Source of the DNA: Microbacterium sp. LKL04
Lineage (GTDB): Bacteria > Actinomycetota > Actinomycetes > Actinomycetales > Microbacteriaceae
Direction: 5' to 3'
Length of the DNA stretch: 64,000 nucleotides
Assembly (NCBI RefSeq): GCF_900102005.1
Contig: NZ_LT627736.1
Coordinates: forward strand, 1,984,001-2,048,000
The notes under the pieces are model-generated. The model was not told where the DNA came from. It searched no databases and saw only the letters and a list, made by a program, of their open reading frames with translations. The number at the start of each line of letters is the position of its first letter. The stretch's first letter is position 1. Below, in pieces: positions 16,931 to 25,394 of this stretch. The position numbers were made by a program, and so were the translations under genes.

Positions 16931-18871
16931 ATGCCCCGAACCGCTCCCGCGCGCCTGCCAGGCCTCGACGGACTCCGCGCCGTCGCGGTCCTGCTCGTCG
17001 TCGTGTACCACCTGTTCCCGGCGCTGCCGGCGGGATTCCTCGGGGTCGACGTCTTCTTCGTGATCTCGGGGTTCCTGATCACCACCCTGCTGATGCGCGA
17101 GCACGAGGAGCACGGGCGCATCCGGCTGCTCGAGTTCTGGCGCCGCCGCGCGCGGCGCCTGCTGCCCGCGATCGGGGTGGTGGTCCTCGTCAGCGCGTCG
17201 CTCGCGTGGACGATCGGCGGCGATGTCCTCGTGGGCCTCGGATCACAGCTCGCCGGAGCTGCGACCTTCGCCTACAACTGGGTCGCGGTCGCGGCCGGGT
17301 CGTCGTACTTCGGGGGGCTCGACTCCTCCGCGCCCGAGCTGCTCCGGAACCTCTGGTCCCTCGCCGTCGAGGAGCAGTTCTACCTGCTGTGGCCGCTCCT
17401 GCTCCCCGTCGTCCTGCGGCTGCGCCGCGGGCGCGTGGTCGTCGCCGTCGCGCTGGCCGCGGCATCCGCCCTCGCCGCCGTCCTGATCGTCGGCGCGGAC
17501 CCTACACGCGTCTACTACGGGACCGATACGCACGCCTTCGGACTGCTCCTGGGCGTCGCGCTCGCCTTCTTACGTCCCGCCGCGCGCGAACGCGGAGTGC
17601 CCGCCGCGCTCGGCGGGCTCGCGATCGCGGCGATCATCGCGCTCGCCTTCGTCACGCCGGGGCGCGGTGCGGAGACCTTCCCGGGGCTGCTGCTCGCGGC
17701 ATCCGTCCTCACCGTCGCCGCCATCGCCGCGGCCGTCCGCCCCGGGTCCTGGCTCGGACGCGTCCTCGACGTCGCGCCGCTGCGCTGGGTCGGCGAACGC
17801 TCGTTCGGCATCTACCTGTGGCACTGGCCGCTCGTCGTCCTGCTCACGGTCGCGACGACGCGGACCTCCCCGGACGTCGCCGTGCCGCTCGAGGTCGCCG
17901 CGGCCACGCTCGTTCTGACGCTGCTGGCCGCCGAGGTGTCGTACCGCTTCGTCGAGCAGCCCGTGCGGCGGCTCGGGTTCCGCGCGTCCGTCCGCGCCAT
18001 CGGCCGGGCATTCCGCGGCGGCCCAGTCCGCCGCCTCGCCGCGACGGCCGCCGTCGCCGCCGGTGCGCTCGTCGTCGCGGGGACGACAGCCGCCGTCGCC
18101 GACGCGCCGACGGTCGCCTCGAGTGAAGCCGTCGTCGAGAACGGCGCCGCGGCACTCAGCGCAGGATCCTCCCGCACCGATCACGCGACCCTGCCGGGCG
18201 CCGCGCTGCGCAGCGACGACCCCGCGCTGCTTGCCGAGTGCCCGAGCGCGAACCTCACCGACGACGGCGGCCTCTGCACCGCCCCGGACGGACGTCCCGC
18301 TCCCCCGGCCCCGGCACGTGTCGCCGGCGCCCGCGTGACCGCCGTGGGCGACTCCGTCATGCTCGCGTCCGCAGGCGGCCTGATTGATCGGATGCCGGGT
18401 GCCCAGATCGACGCGAAGGTGTCGCGCTCGATGAGTGCCGGCGTCGACATCGTCGACGGGCTGGCCGCACGAGGACAGTTGCGCGATTACGTCGTCGTCG
18501 GCCTCGGCACCAACGGACCGATCGATCCCGCCGACCTCGCTCGGCTCAAGAAGGACGTCGGGCCGACCCGGACGCTCGTGCTCGTCACCGCTCACGCGCC
18601 GCGCGACTGGATCCCCGGCGTGAACGACGAGCTGCGCACCTTCGCCGACCGCGCGCCCGGCGTGACGCTCGCCGACTGGTCGAGTGCGATATCGGGTCAC
18701 GAAGACCTGCTGGCGGGCGACGGCATCCATCCCGGCGCAGCCGGAGGCAAGCGGTACGCGGATGCCGTCGGCGACGCGATCGACGAGGTCGAGAACAGCC
18801 GAGCCCAGCTCGAGTATCGCGTCGAACTCGCCCAGTGGGCCGTCGGCGACACCTTCCACCGCGCCCGCTGA
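16931..18871 (+). CDS. Acyltransferase 3 - SGNH fusion, surface polysaccharide O-acetylase
   Basis: 646 aa from ATG 16931 (MPRTAPARLPGLDGLRAVAV); the frame is open further upstream but does not look like membrane protein. The N-terminal acyltransferase-3 domain has about ten helices with GLDGLRAVAV, VYHLF, GVDVFFVISGFLIT and SLAVEEQFYL. An Ala-rich linker leads to an extracellular SGNH hydrolase-like domain with GDSVM, GTNG and DGIHP (catalytic Asp-His). OafA/OatA-type proteins move acetyl groups across the membrane onto peptidoglycan or polysaccharide. It could modify the polymer of the first locus; this is inference. Confidence 0.92.
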   Translation: MPRTAPARLPGLDGLRAVAVLLVVVYHLFPALPAGFLGVDVFFVISGFLITTLLMREHEEHGRIRLLEFWRRRARRLLPAIGVVVLVSASLAWTIGGDVLVGLGSQLAGAATFAYNWVAVAAGSSYFGGLDSSAPELLRNLWSLAVEEQFYLLWPLLLPVVLRLRRGRVVVAVALAAASALAAVLIVGADPTRVYYGTDTHAFGLLLGVALAFLRPAARERGVPAALGGLAIAAIIALAFVTPGRGAETFPGLLLAASVLTVAAIAAAVRPGSWLGRVLDVAPLRWVGERSFGIYLWHWPLVVLLTVATTRTSPDVAVPLEVAAATLVLTLLAAEVSYRFVEQPVRRLGFRASVRAIGRAFRGGPVRRLAATAAVAAGALVVAGTTAAVADAPTVASSEAVVENGAAALSAGSSRTDHATLPGAALRSDDPALLAECPSANLTDDGGLCTAPDGRPAPPAPARVAGARVTAVGDSVMLASAGGLIDRMPGAQIDAKVSRSMSAGVDIVDGLAARGQLRDYVVVGLGTNGPIDPADLARLKKDVGPTRTLVLVTAHAPRDWIPGVNDELRTFADRAPGVTLADWSSAISGHEDLLAGDGIHPGAAGGKRYADAVGDAIDEVENSRAQLEYRVELAQWAVGDTFHRAR

Positions 18872-18937
18872 CCCCGGTTCGGGAGTGTCGACATCGGACA
18901 CGTCGCACGCTGCACGCCCGGCGCCGGGGTACGAGAA

Positions 18938-18967
18938 AGGGCCCGCCCCGAAACGGGGGCGGGCCCT
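18938..18967. terminator. Shared terminator of acyltransferase gene and rplQ
   Basis: AGGGCCCGCCCC (18938-18949) pairs perfectly with 18956-18967, loop GAAACG. It lies between the convergent 3' ends of the acyltransferase gene and rplQ. Confidence 0.85.
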
Positions 18968-18991
18968 CAGATTCCCTCCGGAGAGGGAGCC

Positions 18992-19564
18992 TTACTTGGC
19001 CTCGTCGGCCTTTCCGTCCTCGGACGCGACGGCGTCCTCGGCGGTGGCTTCAGCAGCGGCACCCTCTTCGGGCGACTCGGCACCGGCGTCGGCGGCGTCC
19101 TCAGCGGGCGTCTCGACCTCGGTCTCCTCGACCGCGGGCTCCTCGGCAGCAGCCGGAGCGGCAGCGGCCGGAGCAGCCTTCTTGGTGGACTTCGCCTTGG
19201 GGGTGACGGGCTCGAGGACGAGCTCGATCACGGCCATGGGGGCGTTGTCACCCTTGCGGTTGCCGACCTTCGTGATGCGGGTGTATCCACCCTCACGCTC
19301 GGCGACCAGCGGGGCAATCTCGGCGAACAGCTCGTGCACGACGCTCTTGTCGCCGATGACCGAGAGGACGCGGCGGCGGGCGTGCAGGTCGCCGCGCTTG
19401 GCGAACGTCACCAGGCGCTCGGCGAACGGACGCAGGCGCTTGGCCTTGGTCTCGGTCGTGGTGATCGACTTGTGCGTGAACAGCGAAGCGGCGAGGTTCG
19501 CCAGCATCAGACGCTCGTGTGCGGGGCCGCCTCCGAGGCGGGCACCCTTCGTGGGCTTGGGCAT
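18992..19564 (-). CDS. rplQ: 50S ribosomal protein L17 with acidic C-terminal extension
   Basis: 190 aa. Residues 1-120 match L17 ([37 protein letters not shown]). The last 70 residues are an Ala/Glu/Asp-rich low-complexity tail absent from the usual 120-130 aa protein; such tails are known in actinobacterial ribosomal proteins. The start has AGGAG at good spacing. Last gene of the alpha cluster, 57 bp after rpoA. Confidence 0.97.
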   Translation of the reverse strand: MPKPTKGARLGGGPAHERLMLANLAASLFTHKSITTTETKAKRLRPFAERLVTFAKRGDLHARRRVLSVIGDKSVVHELFAEIAPLVAEREGGYTRITKVGNRKGDNAPMAVIELVLEPVTPKAKSTKKAAPAAAAPAAAEEPAVEETEVETPAEDAADAGAESPEEGAAAEATAEDAVASEDGKADEAK

Positions 19565-19621
19565 GTCAATTACTCCTGGAAATGAAAGTCAGTCAAAAGG
19601 ACCCGGCGAACCGCGATCCGA

Positions 19622-20611
19622 TCAGACGGTCTCGTCGTCGTAGCCGCCGTAGAAGTGCGAGCCGTCGAACCCGGGAACCGAGTCCTTCAGCGACAGACCG
19701 AGCGAGACAAGCTTGTCCTTGACCTCGTCGACCGACTTCTGACCGAAGTTGCGGATGTTCATGAGCTGCGTCTCCGAGAGGGCGACGAGCTCGGACACCG
19801 TGTTGATGCCTTCGCGCTTGAGGCAGTTGTACGACCGAACCGACAGGTCGAGGTCCTCGATCGGCATCGAGAGCTCGTTGGTCAGGACCTCGGCGACCGG
19901 CGCGGGGCCGATCTCGATGCCCTCGGCCTCGACGTTCAGCTCGCGAGCGAGACCGAACAGCTCCACCAGCGTGCGACCGGCCGATGCGACGGCGTCGCGG
20001 GGGCTGATCGACGACTTGGTCTCGACGTCCAGGACCAGCTTGTCGAAGTCGGTGCGCTCACCGGCACGGGTGGCGTCGACGCGGTAGCTGACCTTGAGGA
20101 CGGGCGAGTAGATCGAGTCGATCGGGATCTGACCGGCCTCGGCGTACTCGTTGCGGTTCTGCGTGGCCGAGACGTAGCCGCGGCCGCGCTCGATCGTCAG
20201 CTCGAGCTCGAACTTCGCCGAGTCGTTGAGCGTCGCGATGACCAGCTCGGGGTTGTGGACCTCGACACCCGCCGGAGCGGAGATGTCTGCGGCCGTGACC
20301 TCGCCGGCACCCGTCTTGCGCAGGTACGCGGTGATGGGCTCGTCGCGCTCGCTCGACACCACGAGCTGCTTGATGTTCAGGATGATCTCGGTGACATCCT
20401 CCTTCACACCCGGGACCGTGCTGAACTCGTGCAGCACGCCGTCGATGCGGATGCTGGTGACCGCGGCGCCGGGGATCGACGACAGCAGGCTGCGACGCAG
20501 CGCGTTGCCGATCGTGTAGCCGAAGCCGGGCTCCAGGGGCTCGATGACGAACCGGCTACGGAAGTCGCCGACCTTCTCCTCGGTCAGAGTGGGACGCTGT
20601 GCAATGAGCAC
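19622..20611 (-). CDS. rpoA: RNA polymerase alpha subunit
   Basis: 329 aa from GTG 20611. The N-terminal dimerisation domain (to about residue 230) contains [20 protein letters not shown] and [13 protein letters not shown]. The C-terminal domain ([31 protein letters not shown]) binds UP elements and activators. Normal length. The 117-bp gap from rpsK, which carries a strong hairpin, is unusual for this cluster; rpsD, normally in that place, is absent. Confidence 0.98.
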   Translation of the reverse strand: MLIAQRPTLTEEKVGDFRSRFVIEPLEPGFGYTIGNALRRSLLSSIPGAAVTSIRIDGVLHEFSTVPGVKEDVTEIILNIKQLVVSSERDEPITAYLRKTGAGEVTAADISAPAGVEVHNPELVIATLNDSAKFELELTIERGRGYVSATQNRNEYAEAGQIPIDSIYSPVLKVSYRVDATRAGERTDFDKLVLDVETKSSISPRDAVASAGRTLVELFGLARELNVEAEGIEIGPAPVAEVLTNELSMPIEDLDLSVRSYNCLKREGINTVSELVALSETQLMNIRNFGQKSVDEVKDKLVSLGLSLKDSVPGFDGSHFYGGYDDETV

Positions 20612-20680
20612 TATGTGTTCCTTTCAATCACGTGACCGCTATATGACACGTGCAATTGGTGAAGTGTTGAGTTGTGTCCG

Positions 20681-20720
20681 GGATGCCGGGGCGCGACACG
20701 CGTCGCAGCCCCCGGCATCC
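20681..20720 (-). terminator. Strong hairpin between rpsK and rpoA
   Basis: GGATGCCGGGG (20681-20691) pairs perfectly with CCCCGGCATCC (20710-20720); inside, GCGAC (20693-20697) pairs with GTCGC (20702-20706). It starts 9 bp after the rpsK stop. The arms are an inverted pair of the iterated heptamer GGATGCC. It is likely a terminator or attenuator that sets the rpoA level. Confidence 0.65.
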
Positions 20721-20728
20721 GTCGAGGA

Positions 20729-21127
20729 TCAGACGCGGCGGCGCTTCGGGGGACGGCAGCCGTTGTGGGCCTGCGGCGTGACGTCCTGGATCGAACCGAC
20801 CTCGAGGCCGGCAGCGGTCAGCGAACGGATCGCGGTCTCGCGGCCCGAGCCGGGGCCCTTGACGAAGACGTCGACCTTCTTGACGCCGTGCTCCTGCGCC
20901 TGACGCGCAGCGGACTCGGCGGCCATGCCGGCGGCGTACGGGGTCGACTTGCGCGAGCCCTTGAAGCCGACGCCACCCGAGGAGGCCCAGCTGATGACCG
21001 CACCCGAGGGGTCGGTAATCGAAACGATCGTGTTGTTGAACGTCGACTTGATGTGGGCCTGGCCCAGCGCGATGTTCTTCTTCTCCTTGCGGCGCGGCTT
21101 GCGCGCTGCGGACTTGGCCTGTGCCAT
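20729..21127 (-). CDS. rpsK: 30S ribosomal protein S11
   Basis: 132 aa. [31 protein letters not shown] and the conserved end [11 protein letters not shown] identify S11 of the small-subunit platform. Alpha cluster, 34 bp after rpsM. Confidence 0.98.
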   Translation of the reverse strand: MAQAKSAARKPRRKEKKNIALGQAHIKSTFNNTIVSITDPSGAVISWASSGGVGFKGSRKSTPYAAGMAAESAARQAQEHGVKKVDVFVKGPGSGRETAIRSLTAAGLEVGSIQDVTPQAHNGCRPPKRRRV

Positions 21128-21161
21128 GTGAGTGTTCTCCTAAACCTGTGGCGGCGGCGCT

Positions 21162-21536
21162 TTAGCGCGCCTTCTTCTTGCCGGCGACGGTGCGCTTGGG
21201 ACCCTTGCGGGTACGCGCGTTGGTCTTCGTGCGCTGGCCGCGCACAGGCAGGCCGCGACGGTGGCGGATGCCCTCGTACGAGCCGATCTCGACCTTGCGG
21301 CGGATGTCTGCGGCGACCTCACGGCGGAGGTCACCCTCCACCTTGTAGGCGCCTTCGATGTGGTCGCGCAGGGCGATCAGCTGGTCGTCGGAGAGGTCCT
21401 TGACGCGGATCGACTCGTCGATACCGGTCGAGCTGAGGATCTCGACGGAGCGGGTACGGCCGATGCCGTAGATGTAGGTGAGGGCGATCACCACGCGCTT
21501 GTCGCGCGGGATGTCAACGCCGGCAAGACGTGCCAT
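21162..21536 (-). CDS. rpsM: 30S ribosomal protein S13
   Basis: 124 aa. [20 protein letters not shown], the helix-two-turn-helix region and [19 protein letters not shown] are diagnostic. It lies at the head of the alpha cluster after a 146-bp leader with strong secondary structure. Confidence 0.98.
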   Translation of the reverse strand: MARLAGVDIPRDKRVVIALTYIYGIGRTRSVEILSSTGIDESIRVKDLSDDQLIALRDHIEGAYKVEGDLRREVAADIRRKVEIGSYEGIRHRRGLPVRGQRTKTNARTRKGPKRTVAGKKKAR

Positions 21537-21569
21537 GCGATGTCTCCTAGGAGTCAGTGGAGGTGTGGA

Positions 21570-21631
21570 GCAGGATCGGTGCCCGGGCCTCCGACCCGAG
21601 GTGTCCCCCGCTGAGCGGGTTCTGATCCTGC
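21570..21631 (-). promoter_or_regulatory. Structured leader before rpsM (three-way-junction-like)
   Basis: GCAGGATC (21570-21577) pairs with GATCCTGC (21624-21631). It encloses two smaller hairpins, CGGG/CCCG (21584-21587 with 21595-21598) and CCCGC-TGA-GCGGG (21607-21619). It lies between rpmJ and rpsM on the transcribed strand. It may be a ribosomal-protein binding site; no match to a named leader was recognised. Confidence 0.45.
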
Positions 21632-21682
21632 CGAGATGTGTTCAGTTGTGAGCCTGCGAGCCGCGCGGGGCGCGGCATCCCA

Positions 21683-21799
21683 TCAGCCCTGGCGCTGCTT
21701 GTGACGCGGGTTCGACTTGCAGATGACCATGACGCGACCGTGGCGGCGGATGACCTTGCAGTGGTCGCAGATGGGCTTGACGGAGGGGTTGACCTTCAT
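21683..21799 (-). CDS. rpmJ: 50S ribosomal protein L36
   Basis: 38 aa: [15 protein letters not shown] onward, ending NPRHKQRQG. Two pairs of zinc-type ligands (CDHC, then C and H near the C-terminus) show the zinc-binding form. It lies between infA and rpsM, the standard place. Confidence 0.96.
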   Translation of the reverse strand: MKVNPSVKPICDHCKVIRRHGRVMVICKSNPRHKQRQG

Positions 21800-21862
21800 G
21801 ATGTTCCTGATTCGCTGTCTTCGCCGACGCTCTGGCGAGCGGGGCGTTACTTCTCGACCGGT

Positions 21863-22084
21863 CTAGCGGTAGCGGTAGACGATGCGGCCGCGGGTCAGGT
21901 CGTAGGGCGACAGCTCCACGACCACACGGTCCTCGGGGATGATGCGGATGTAGTTCTGCCGCATCTTTCCGGAGATCGTGGCCAGGACCTTGTGACCGTT
22001 GCTGAGCTCGACGCGGAACATCGCGTTCGGCAAAGCCTCGGAGATCACGCCTTCGATCTCGATGACACCGTCTTTCTTGGCCAT
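21863..22084 (-). CDS. infA: Translation initiation factor IF-1
   Basis: 73 aa from ATG 22084 ([20 protein letters not shown]). A single OB-fold S1 domain with [16 protein letters not shown] and the end RGRIVYRYR. The longer upstream frame is non-conserved leader. First gene of the infA-rpmJ-rpsM-rpsK group, with an 18-bp palindrome in its leader. Confidence 0.98.
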   Translation of the reverse strand: MAKKDGVIEIEGVISEALPNAMFRVELSNGHKVLATISGKMRQNYIRIIPEDRVVVELSPYDLTRGRIVYRYR

Positions 22085-22101
22085 ACGCTCGCTTACAGTT
22101 G

Positions 22102-22119
22102 GCAGACCGGTCGGTCTGC
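22102..22119. promoter_or_regulatory. 18-bp palindrome in infA leader
   Basis: GCAGACCG-GT-CGGTCTGC, perfect 8-bp arms, 18 bp upstream of the infA start and downstream of the presumed promoter. Either an operator of TetR-like symmetry or an RNA hairpin. Confidence 0.45.
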
Positions 22120-22173
22120 GGTGAGTGGGGTTTGTGGTGACACGCCGAAACAGGCGCAACGCACCAAAGATTT

Positions 22174-22179
22174 AGTGTA
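22174..22179 (-). promoter_or_regulatory. Possible -10 box of infA promoter
   Basis: TACACT on the minus strand; the hexamer 17 bp upstream is TGGCGG, a weak -35. The same TACACT lies upstream of tuf. The local AT-rich patch in GC-rich DNA supports a promoter. Confidence 0.35.
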
Positions 22180-22289
22180 CGTGATATCGGAGCACCCCGC
22201 CACTCGGGCGCGTCGCGTCTCGGGCTTCCCCCTGCGCCGGCCCCGCCCGGCCCGGCCCGTGGCGCCGCCCTTGGCGCCGCCCTCGGCGC

Positions 22290-22367
22290 CGAATCACCAC
22301 CCGCGTGCCGAGTCACCACGCAGGGGCGCGCGTTTCGCTGGTGATCCGGCATCCGGGTGGTGATTCG
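22290..22367. repeat. Double nested inverted repeat, copy 2
   Basis: Outer arms CGAATCACCACCC (22290-22302) and its exact complement (22355-22367). Inner arms CCGAGTCACCAC (22308-22319) and GGTGATCCGG (22340-22349). It lies 93 bp upstream of the AbiEi-like gene, within the 375-bp gap after infA, which otherwise holds only the infA leader and promoter. Confidence 0.8.
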
Positions 22368-22468
22368 CGACGCCGGCGCGTCCTCCACAGCGGGACGGAT
22401 GCCGCGGCCCTCCCCCTACCGCGAGCGCGCCGTCCCGCGCCACAGCACATGCGGCCAGGGTGGGCGGC

Positions 22469-23458
22469 ATGGACTTCGAGGACGCGGCATCCCGGATCGA
22501 ATCGCGTGCGACGCTCCTGCGCAACGGCGTCACCCGTCGCGACATCTCCACCGGCGGCGTCCATCGGATCGCGCGAGGCGGATTCGTGCCGCACGAGGTC
22601 TGGGCTGAGGCGTGGCCCAACGAGCGACACCTCCTCCAGGTGGCGGCGTTCGAGGAGCGCCGCCGAGGTGGACCGGTCGTCTACTCGCATCTGACGGCGG
22701 CGATCCTCCATGGACTCCCGCTGTGGGGTGCGGCGCCCGCTCGGGTGCATCTCTCCGGCTCCCACCACAACGGCGCAGTCACGCGGGGTGCACCGTTGGT
22801 GTCGCGGCATCGCTGCGCCATCCCCGACGCAGACGTCGCCGCGGTCGGACGACTCACGGCGACGAGCCTCGCGCGCACACTCGCCGACGTGCTGCGCACG
22901 GCGCCGGTGGCGACAGCGATCGTGATGGCGGATGCCGCGATGCGGCGAGTGGCAGGGGACGACAGCCGGCGCGCGTACGACTCAGACGCGGCGGACGCGC
23001 TGCGAGGCGCGGTGGCTCGGCGGCTCCGGCCGGGCGCGCGCGGTGTCTGCCAGGCGCGCGAGGTGCTCGATCTGGCCGACGGGCGCTCCGAGAGTCCGGG
23101 CGAGAGCGTGAGCCGGTGGCGATTGCACGAGATCGCCTTCGCGCCGCCGCGGTTGCAGGTGCGGATCCCCGGGCCGGGCCCCGGCGCGTACTTCGTCGAC
23201 TTCGGGCTCGACGACGCCGACGTGTGGGGCGAGTACGACGGTGAGGTGAAGTACCGCGTCGAGGAGATGCGCCGCGGGGCTGCCCTCGACGAGCTGATCA
23301 GCGCCGAGAAGGCACGCGAGGATTGGATCAGGGGTGTCACGGGCCGTCGACTCGTCCGGTGGTCGACCGCCGACATCCGCACCACCGCCGCGCTGCGCAC
23401 GAAACTCGCCCACTTCCGAGTCTTCCCCACACCCTCTCGCGGGCCGAGTCACCGCTGA
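22469..23458 (+). CDS. AbiEi-like / endonuclease-like domain protein
   Basis: 329 aa from ATG 22469; GTG 22460 would add three residues. The N-terminus (residues 1-70) resembles the winged-helix domain of type IV antitoxin AbiEi-like proteins (LLRNGVTRRDISTGGVHRIA). The C-terminus has VDFGLDDADVWGEYDGEVKY, a pattern like DUF559/Vsr-type PD-(D/E)XK folds. Proteins of this form occur in multiple copies in Microbacteriaceae, usually without an adjacent toxin, and none is seen here. The last codons (GPSHR-stop) lie inside a nested inverted repeat. It is opposite in direction to the surrounding ribosomal genes and flanked by repeats, suggesting insertion. Confidence 0.7.
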   Translation: MDFEDAASRIESRATLLRNGVTRRDISTGGVHRIARGGFVPHEVWAEAWPNERHLLQVAAFEERRRGGPVVYSHLTAAILHGLPLWGAAPARVHLSGSHHNGAVTRGAPLVSRHRCAIPDADVAAVGRLTATSLARTLADVLRTAPVATAIVMADAAMRRVAGDDSRRAYDSDAADALRGAVARRLRPGARGVCQAREVLDLADGRSESPGESVSRWRLHEIAFAPPRLQVRIPGPGPGAYFVDFGLDDADVWGEYDGEVKYRVEEMRRGAALDELISAEKAREDWIRGVTGRRLVRWSTADIRTTAALRTKLAHFRVFPTPSRGPSHR

Positions 23459-23523
23459 ACTGCCGGATCACCGGCCGAAACCCTGGACCTGAGCGTTGAC
23501 TCGGCACCCCGGTGGTGATTCGG
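23444..23523. repeat. Double nested inverted repeat, copy 3 (degenerate)
   Basis: Left arms CCGAGTCACCGC (23444-23455) and CCGGATCACCGG (23463-23474); right arms GCGTTGACTCGG (23493-23504) and CCGGTGGTGATTCGG (23509-23523). The stop codon of the AbiEi-like gene (23456-23458) abuts the first arm. Confidence 0.7.
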
Positions 23524-23870
23524 CGAGCGGATGCCCCTACCCCCGGCATCCGCTCCCGCCGCCGCGCGCCCCGCGCGCCCGCCGCGCGCCCCGCTCCCGC
23601 CGCCGCGCGCCCCGCGCGCCCCGCTCCCGCCAGCCGCGCGCCTTACGACCCCCGCACGCCGCGCTCCCCTATCGCCCCGCGCGCCCGCACCAACCCCGCG
23701 GCGCCCCAGTCCCGACTCCGCCGAATCACCACCAAAACACCGAATCACCACCCGCCGACGTGCATGCGGGTGGTGATTCGGCAGCCGGATGGTGATTCGG
23801 CGTCAGGTCTGGAATCGGGGGCGGCGTGCGGACCCAGCCGAAGACTGAGCCCGCCCCGCGCCCCGACTCG
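23459..23870. other. 412-bp intergenic region: repeats and low-complexity GC tract
   Basis: No gene seen. It contains most of nested repeat copy 3, a C/G-only-like tract at about 23545-23700 with recurring CCGCTCCCGCC and CGCGCGCCCC words, and nested repeat copy 4 (23719-23802). Confidence 0.75.
23719..23802. repeat. Double nested inverted repeat, copy 4 (best symmetry)
   Basis: Outer arms CGCCGAATCACCACC (23719-23733) and GATGGTGATTCGGCG (23788-23802), one mismatch. Inner arms CCGAATCACCACCCG (23740-23754) and its perfect complement (23767-23781), with a 12-nt loop. The spacers between arms are 6 bp on both sides. Confidence 0.85.
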
Positions 23871-24548
23871 TCAGCGCGAGGTCAGGTTCGCGACGATGTC
23901 GGTCTCGGGGTCGTAGGTCACGGGGACGAGTGTGTCGTTGACCATCAACGTCGGGGTGCCGGTGGCGCCCTCAGGCAGCTGCTGCTGCTGCGCGAAGGTC
24001 TTGTACTCGCCGTCCTTGATCGACTTCTCGAGAGCGGCGGTCACATTCACGCCCGAGTCCTTGGCGAGCTGGATGAGCTCGTCGTCGGTCAGTCCCGGCG
24101 TCTGCTCCTCCGGCCGCTTGTCCCAGAGCGCACGGAAGAAGGCGTAGGCATTGTCGGGGTCCGCCTCGGCGACCGCGTACATGGCGGATGCCGCACGGCT
24201 CGAGTACTCGGTGCCCTGCGACAGGCGATCGAGGATCGTGACGGGGTGGACCTCGAGGGTGATGCTGCCGTCGTCGACCAGGCCCGAGATCGTCTTGCCC
24301 TCGGTCTCCTCGAACTGTCCGCAGTACGGGCACATGAAGTCGACGTAGGTCGCGACCTTGTCGGGGCCGTCGCCGAAGGTGATGGCCCCGGTCTCACGAT
24401 TGATGCCCCCGGCCTGCGGCACGGGGCCGGGGTCGGTTGCGCGCGTGTTCAGGACCGCGACAACGGCGATGACGCCGACGAGGACGGCGACCACCCCCGC
24501 ACTGACCCAGATCGCGAACCAGTTCGTCTTACGCGCGGCCGTCGCCAT
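23871..24548 (-). CDS. DsbA-like thioredoxin-fold membrane-anchored protein
   Basis: 225 aa. One N-terminal membrane helix (about residues 10-33), then an extracytoplasmic thioredoxin fold with a CPYC active site (YVDFMCPYCGQFEE) and the cis-Pro region GTPTLMVND. This is the actinobacterial DsbA-like family (thioredoxin_4), implied in disulfide formation of exported proteins. It lies 12 bp after map and is probably the last gene of the secY-adk-map transcript, fitting a link to secretion. Confidence 0.92.
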   Translation of the reverse strand: MATAARKTNWFAIWVSAGVVAVLVGVIAVVAVLNTRATDPGPVPQAGGINRETGAITFGDGPDKVATYVDFMCPYCGQFEETEGKTISGLVDDGSITLEVHPVTILDRLSQGTEYSSRAASAMYAVAEADPDNAYAFFRALWDKRPEEQTPGLTDDELIQLAKDSGVNVTAALEKSIKDGEYKTFAQQQQLPEGATGTPTLMVNDTLVPVTYDPETDIVANLTSR

Positions 24549-24560
24549 GTGCGTGTCCTC

Positions 24561-25394
24561 TCAGGAGATGGGGGTCGGGGTGACGCCGAACTGCGCAAGT
24601 GCCGCGGCGCCGCCGTCGGGAGCGGTCAGCACCCAGATACCTCCATCGTGCACCGCGACGCTATGTTCCCAATGGGAGCCGTCCTCGCCGTCGACCGTGC
24701 TGACGGTCCAGTCGTCGTCCTCGACGAGGGTCGCCTCGTCGCCACCGACGATCATCGGCTCGATCGCGACGCAGAGCCCGGGACGCACGTCGGGACCGAG
24801 GTCCTCGACGCGGTAGTTGAAGACCGTCGGGCCCTCGTGCATCTTGCGGCCGATCCCGTGGCCGACGTAGTCGCGGAGGATGCCGTAGCCCTCCCCCGAC
24901 GCTTCGACGTAGGTCTGCACGGCGTCGCCGATCTCGCCGACCCGCGCGGCGGAGGCGAGCGCGGCGATGCCCGCCCACAGCGACCCTTCGGTCACATCCG
25001 ACAGCCGCTGGCGACGCTCGACGAGCTCGGGACGGTCGGGGTCGGGGATGACGATGGTGATCGCCGAGTCGCCGTTCCACCCGTCGAACTGCGCGCCGCA
25101 GTCGATGGAGACGATGTCGCCCGGCTCAAGGACCCGATCACCCGGGATGCCGTGCACGACCTCCTGGTTGACCGAGATGCACGTGGTATGCCGGTAGCCG
25201 CGGACGAGCTGGAAGTTCGACTCCGCACCGCGGGCGCGGATCGTCGCCTCCGCGATGGCGTCGAGCTCGGCTGTCGTCACCCCGGCTCGGACAGCCGGAC
25301 GCACGGCGTCGAGCGCGGCGGCCGTGATCAGCCCCGGCTCCACCATGGCGCGCAGCTGCGCGGGGGTCTTGTAGATCGAGCGACGGAAGACCAT
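24561..25394 (-). CDS. map: Methionine aminopeptidase type I
   Basis: 277 aa. Removes initiator Met from nascent proteins. Metal ligands can be followed in VSIDCGAQFDGWNGD (Asp pair), GHGIGRKMHEGP (His), CVAIEPM (Glu) and DGSHWEHSVAV. Its ATG overlaps the adk stop by one base (TGATG), so translation is coupled. Confidence 0.97.
   Translation of the reverse strand: MVFRRSIYKTPAQLRAMVEPGLITAAALDAVRPAVRAGVTTAELDAIAEATIRARGAESNFQLVRGYRHTTCISVNQEVVHGIPGDRVLEPGDIVSIDCGAQFDGWNGDSAITIVIPDPDRPELVERRQRLSDVTEGSLWAGIAALASAARVGEIGDAVQTYVEASGEGYGILRDYVGHGIGRKMHEGPTVFNYRVEDLGPDVRPGLCVAIEPMIVGGDEATLVEDDDWTVSTVDGEDGSHWEHSVAVHDGGIWVLTAPDGGAAALAQFGVTPTPIS

Noticed and set aside
22469..23458. Complete type IV toxin-antitoxin pair
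   Set aside because: Only the AbiEi-like protein is present; no AbiEii nucleotidyltransferase-like gene adjoins it.
23545..23700. Small proline/arginine-rich protein in the GC tract
   Set aside because: Open frames result from the C/G-only low-complexity sequence; no start context.
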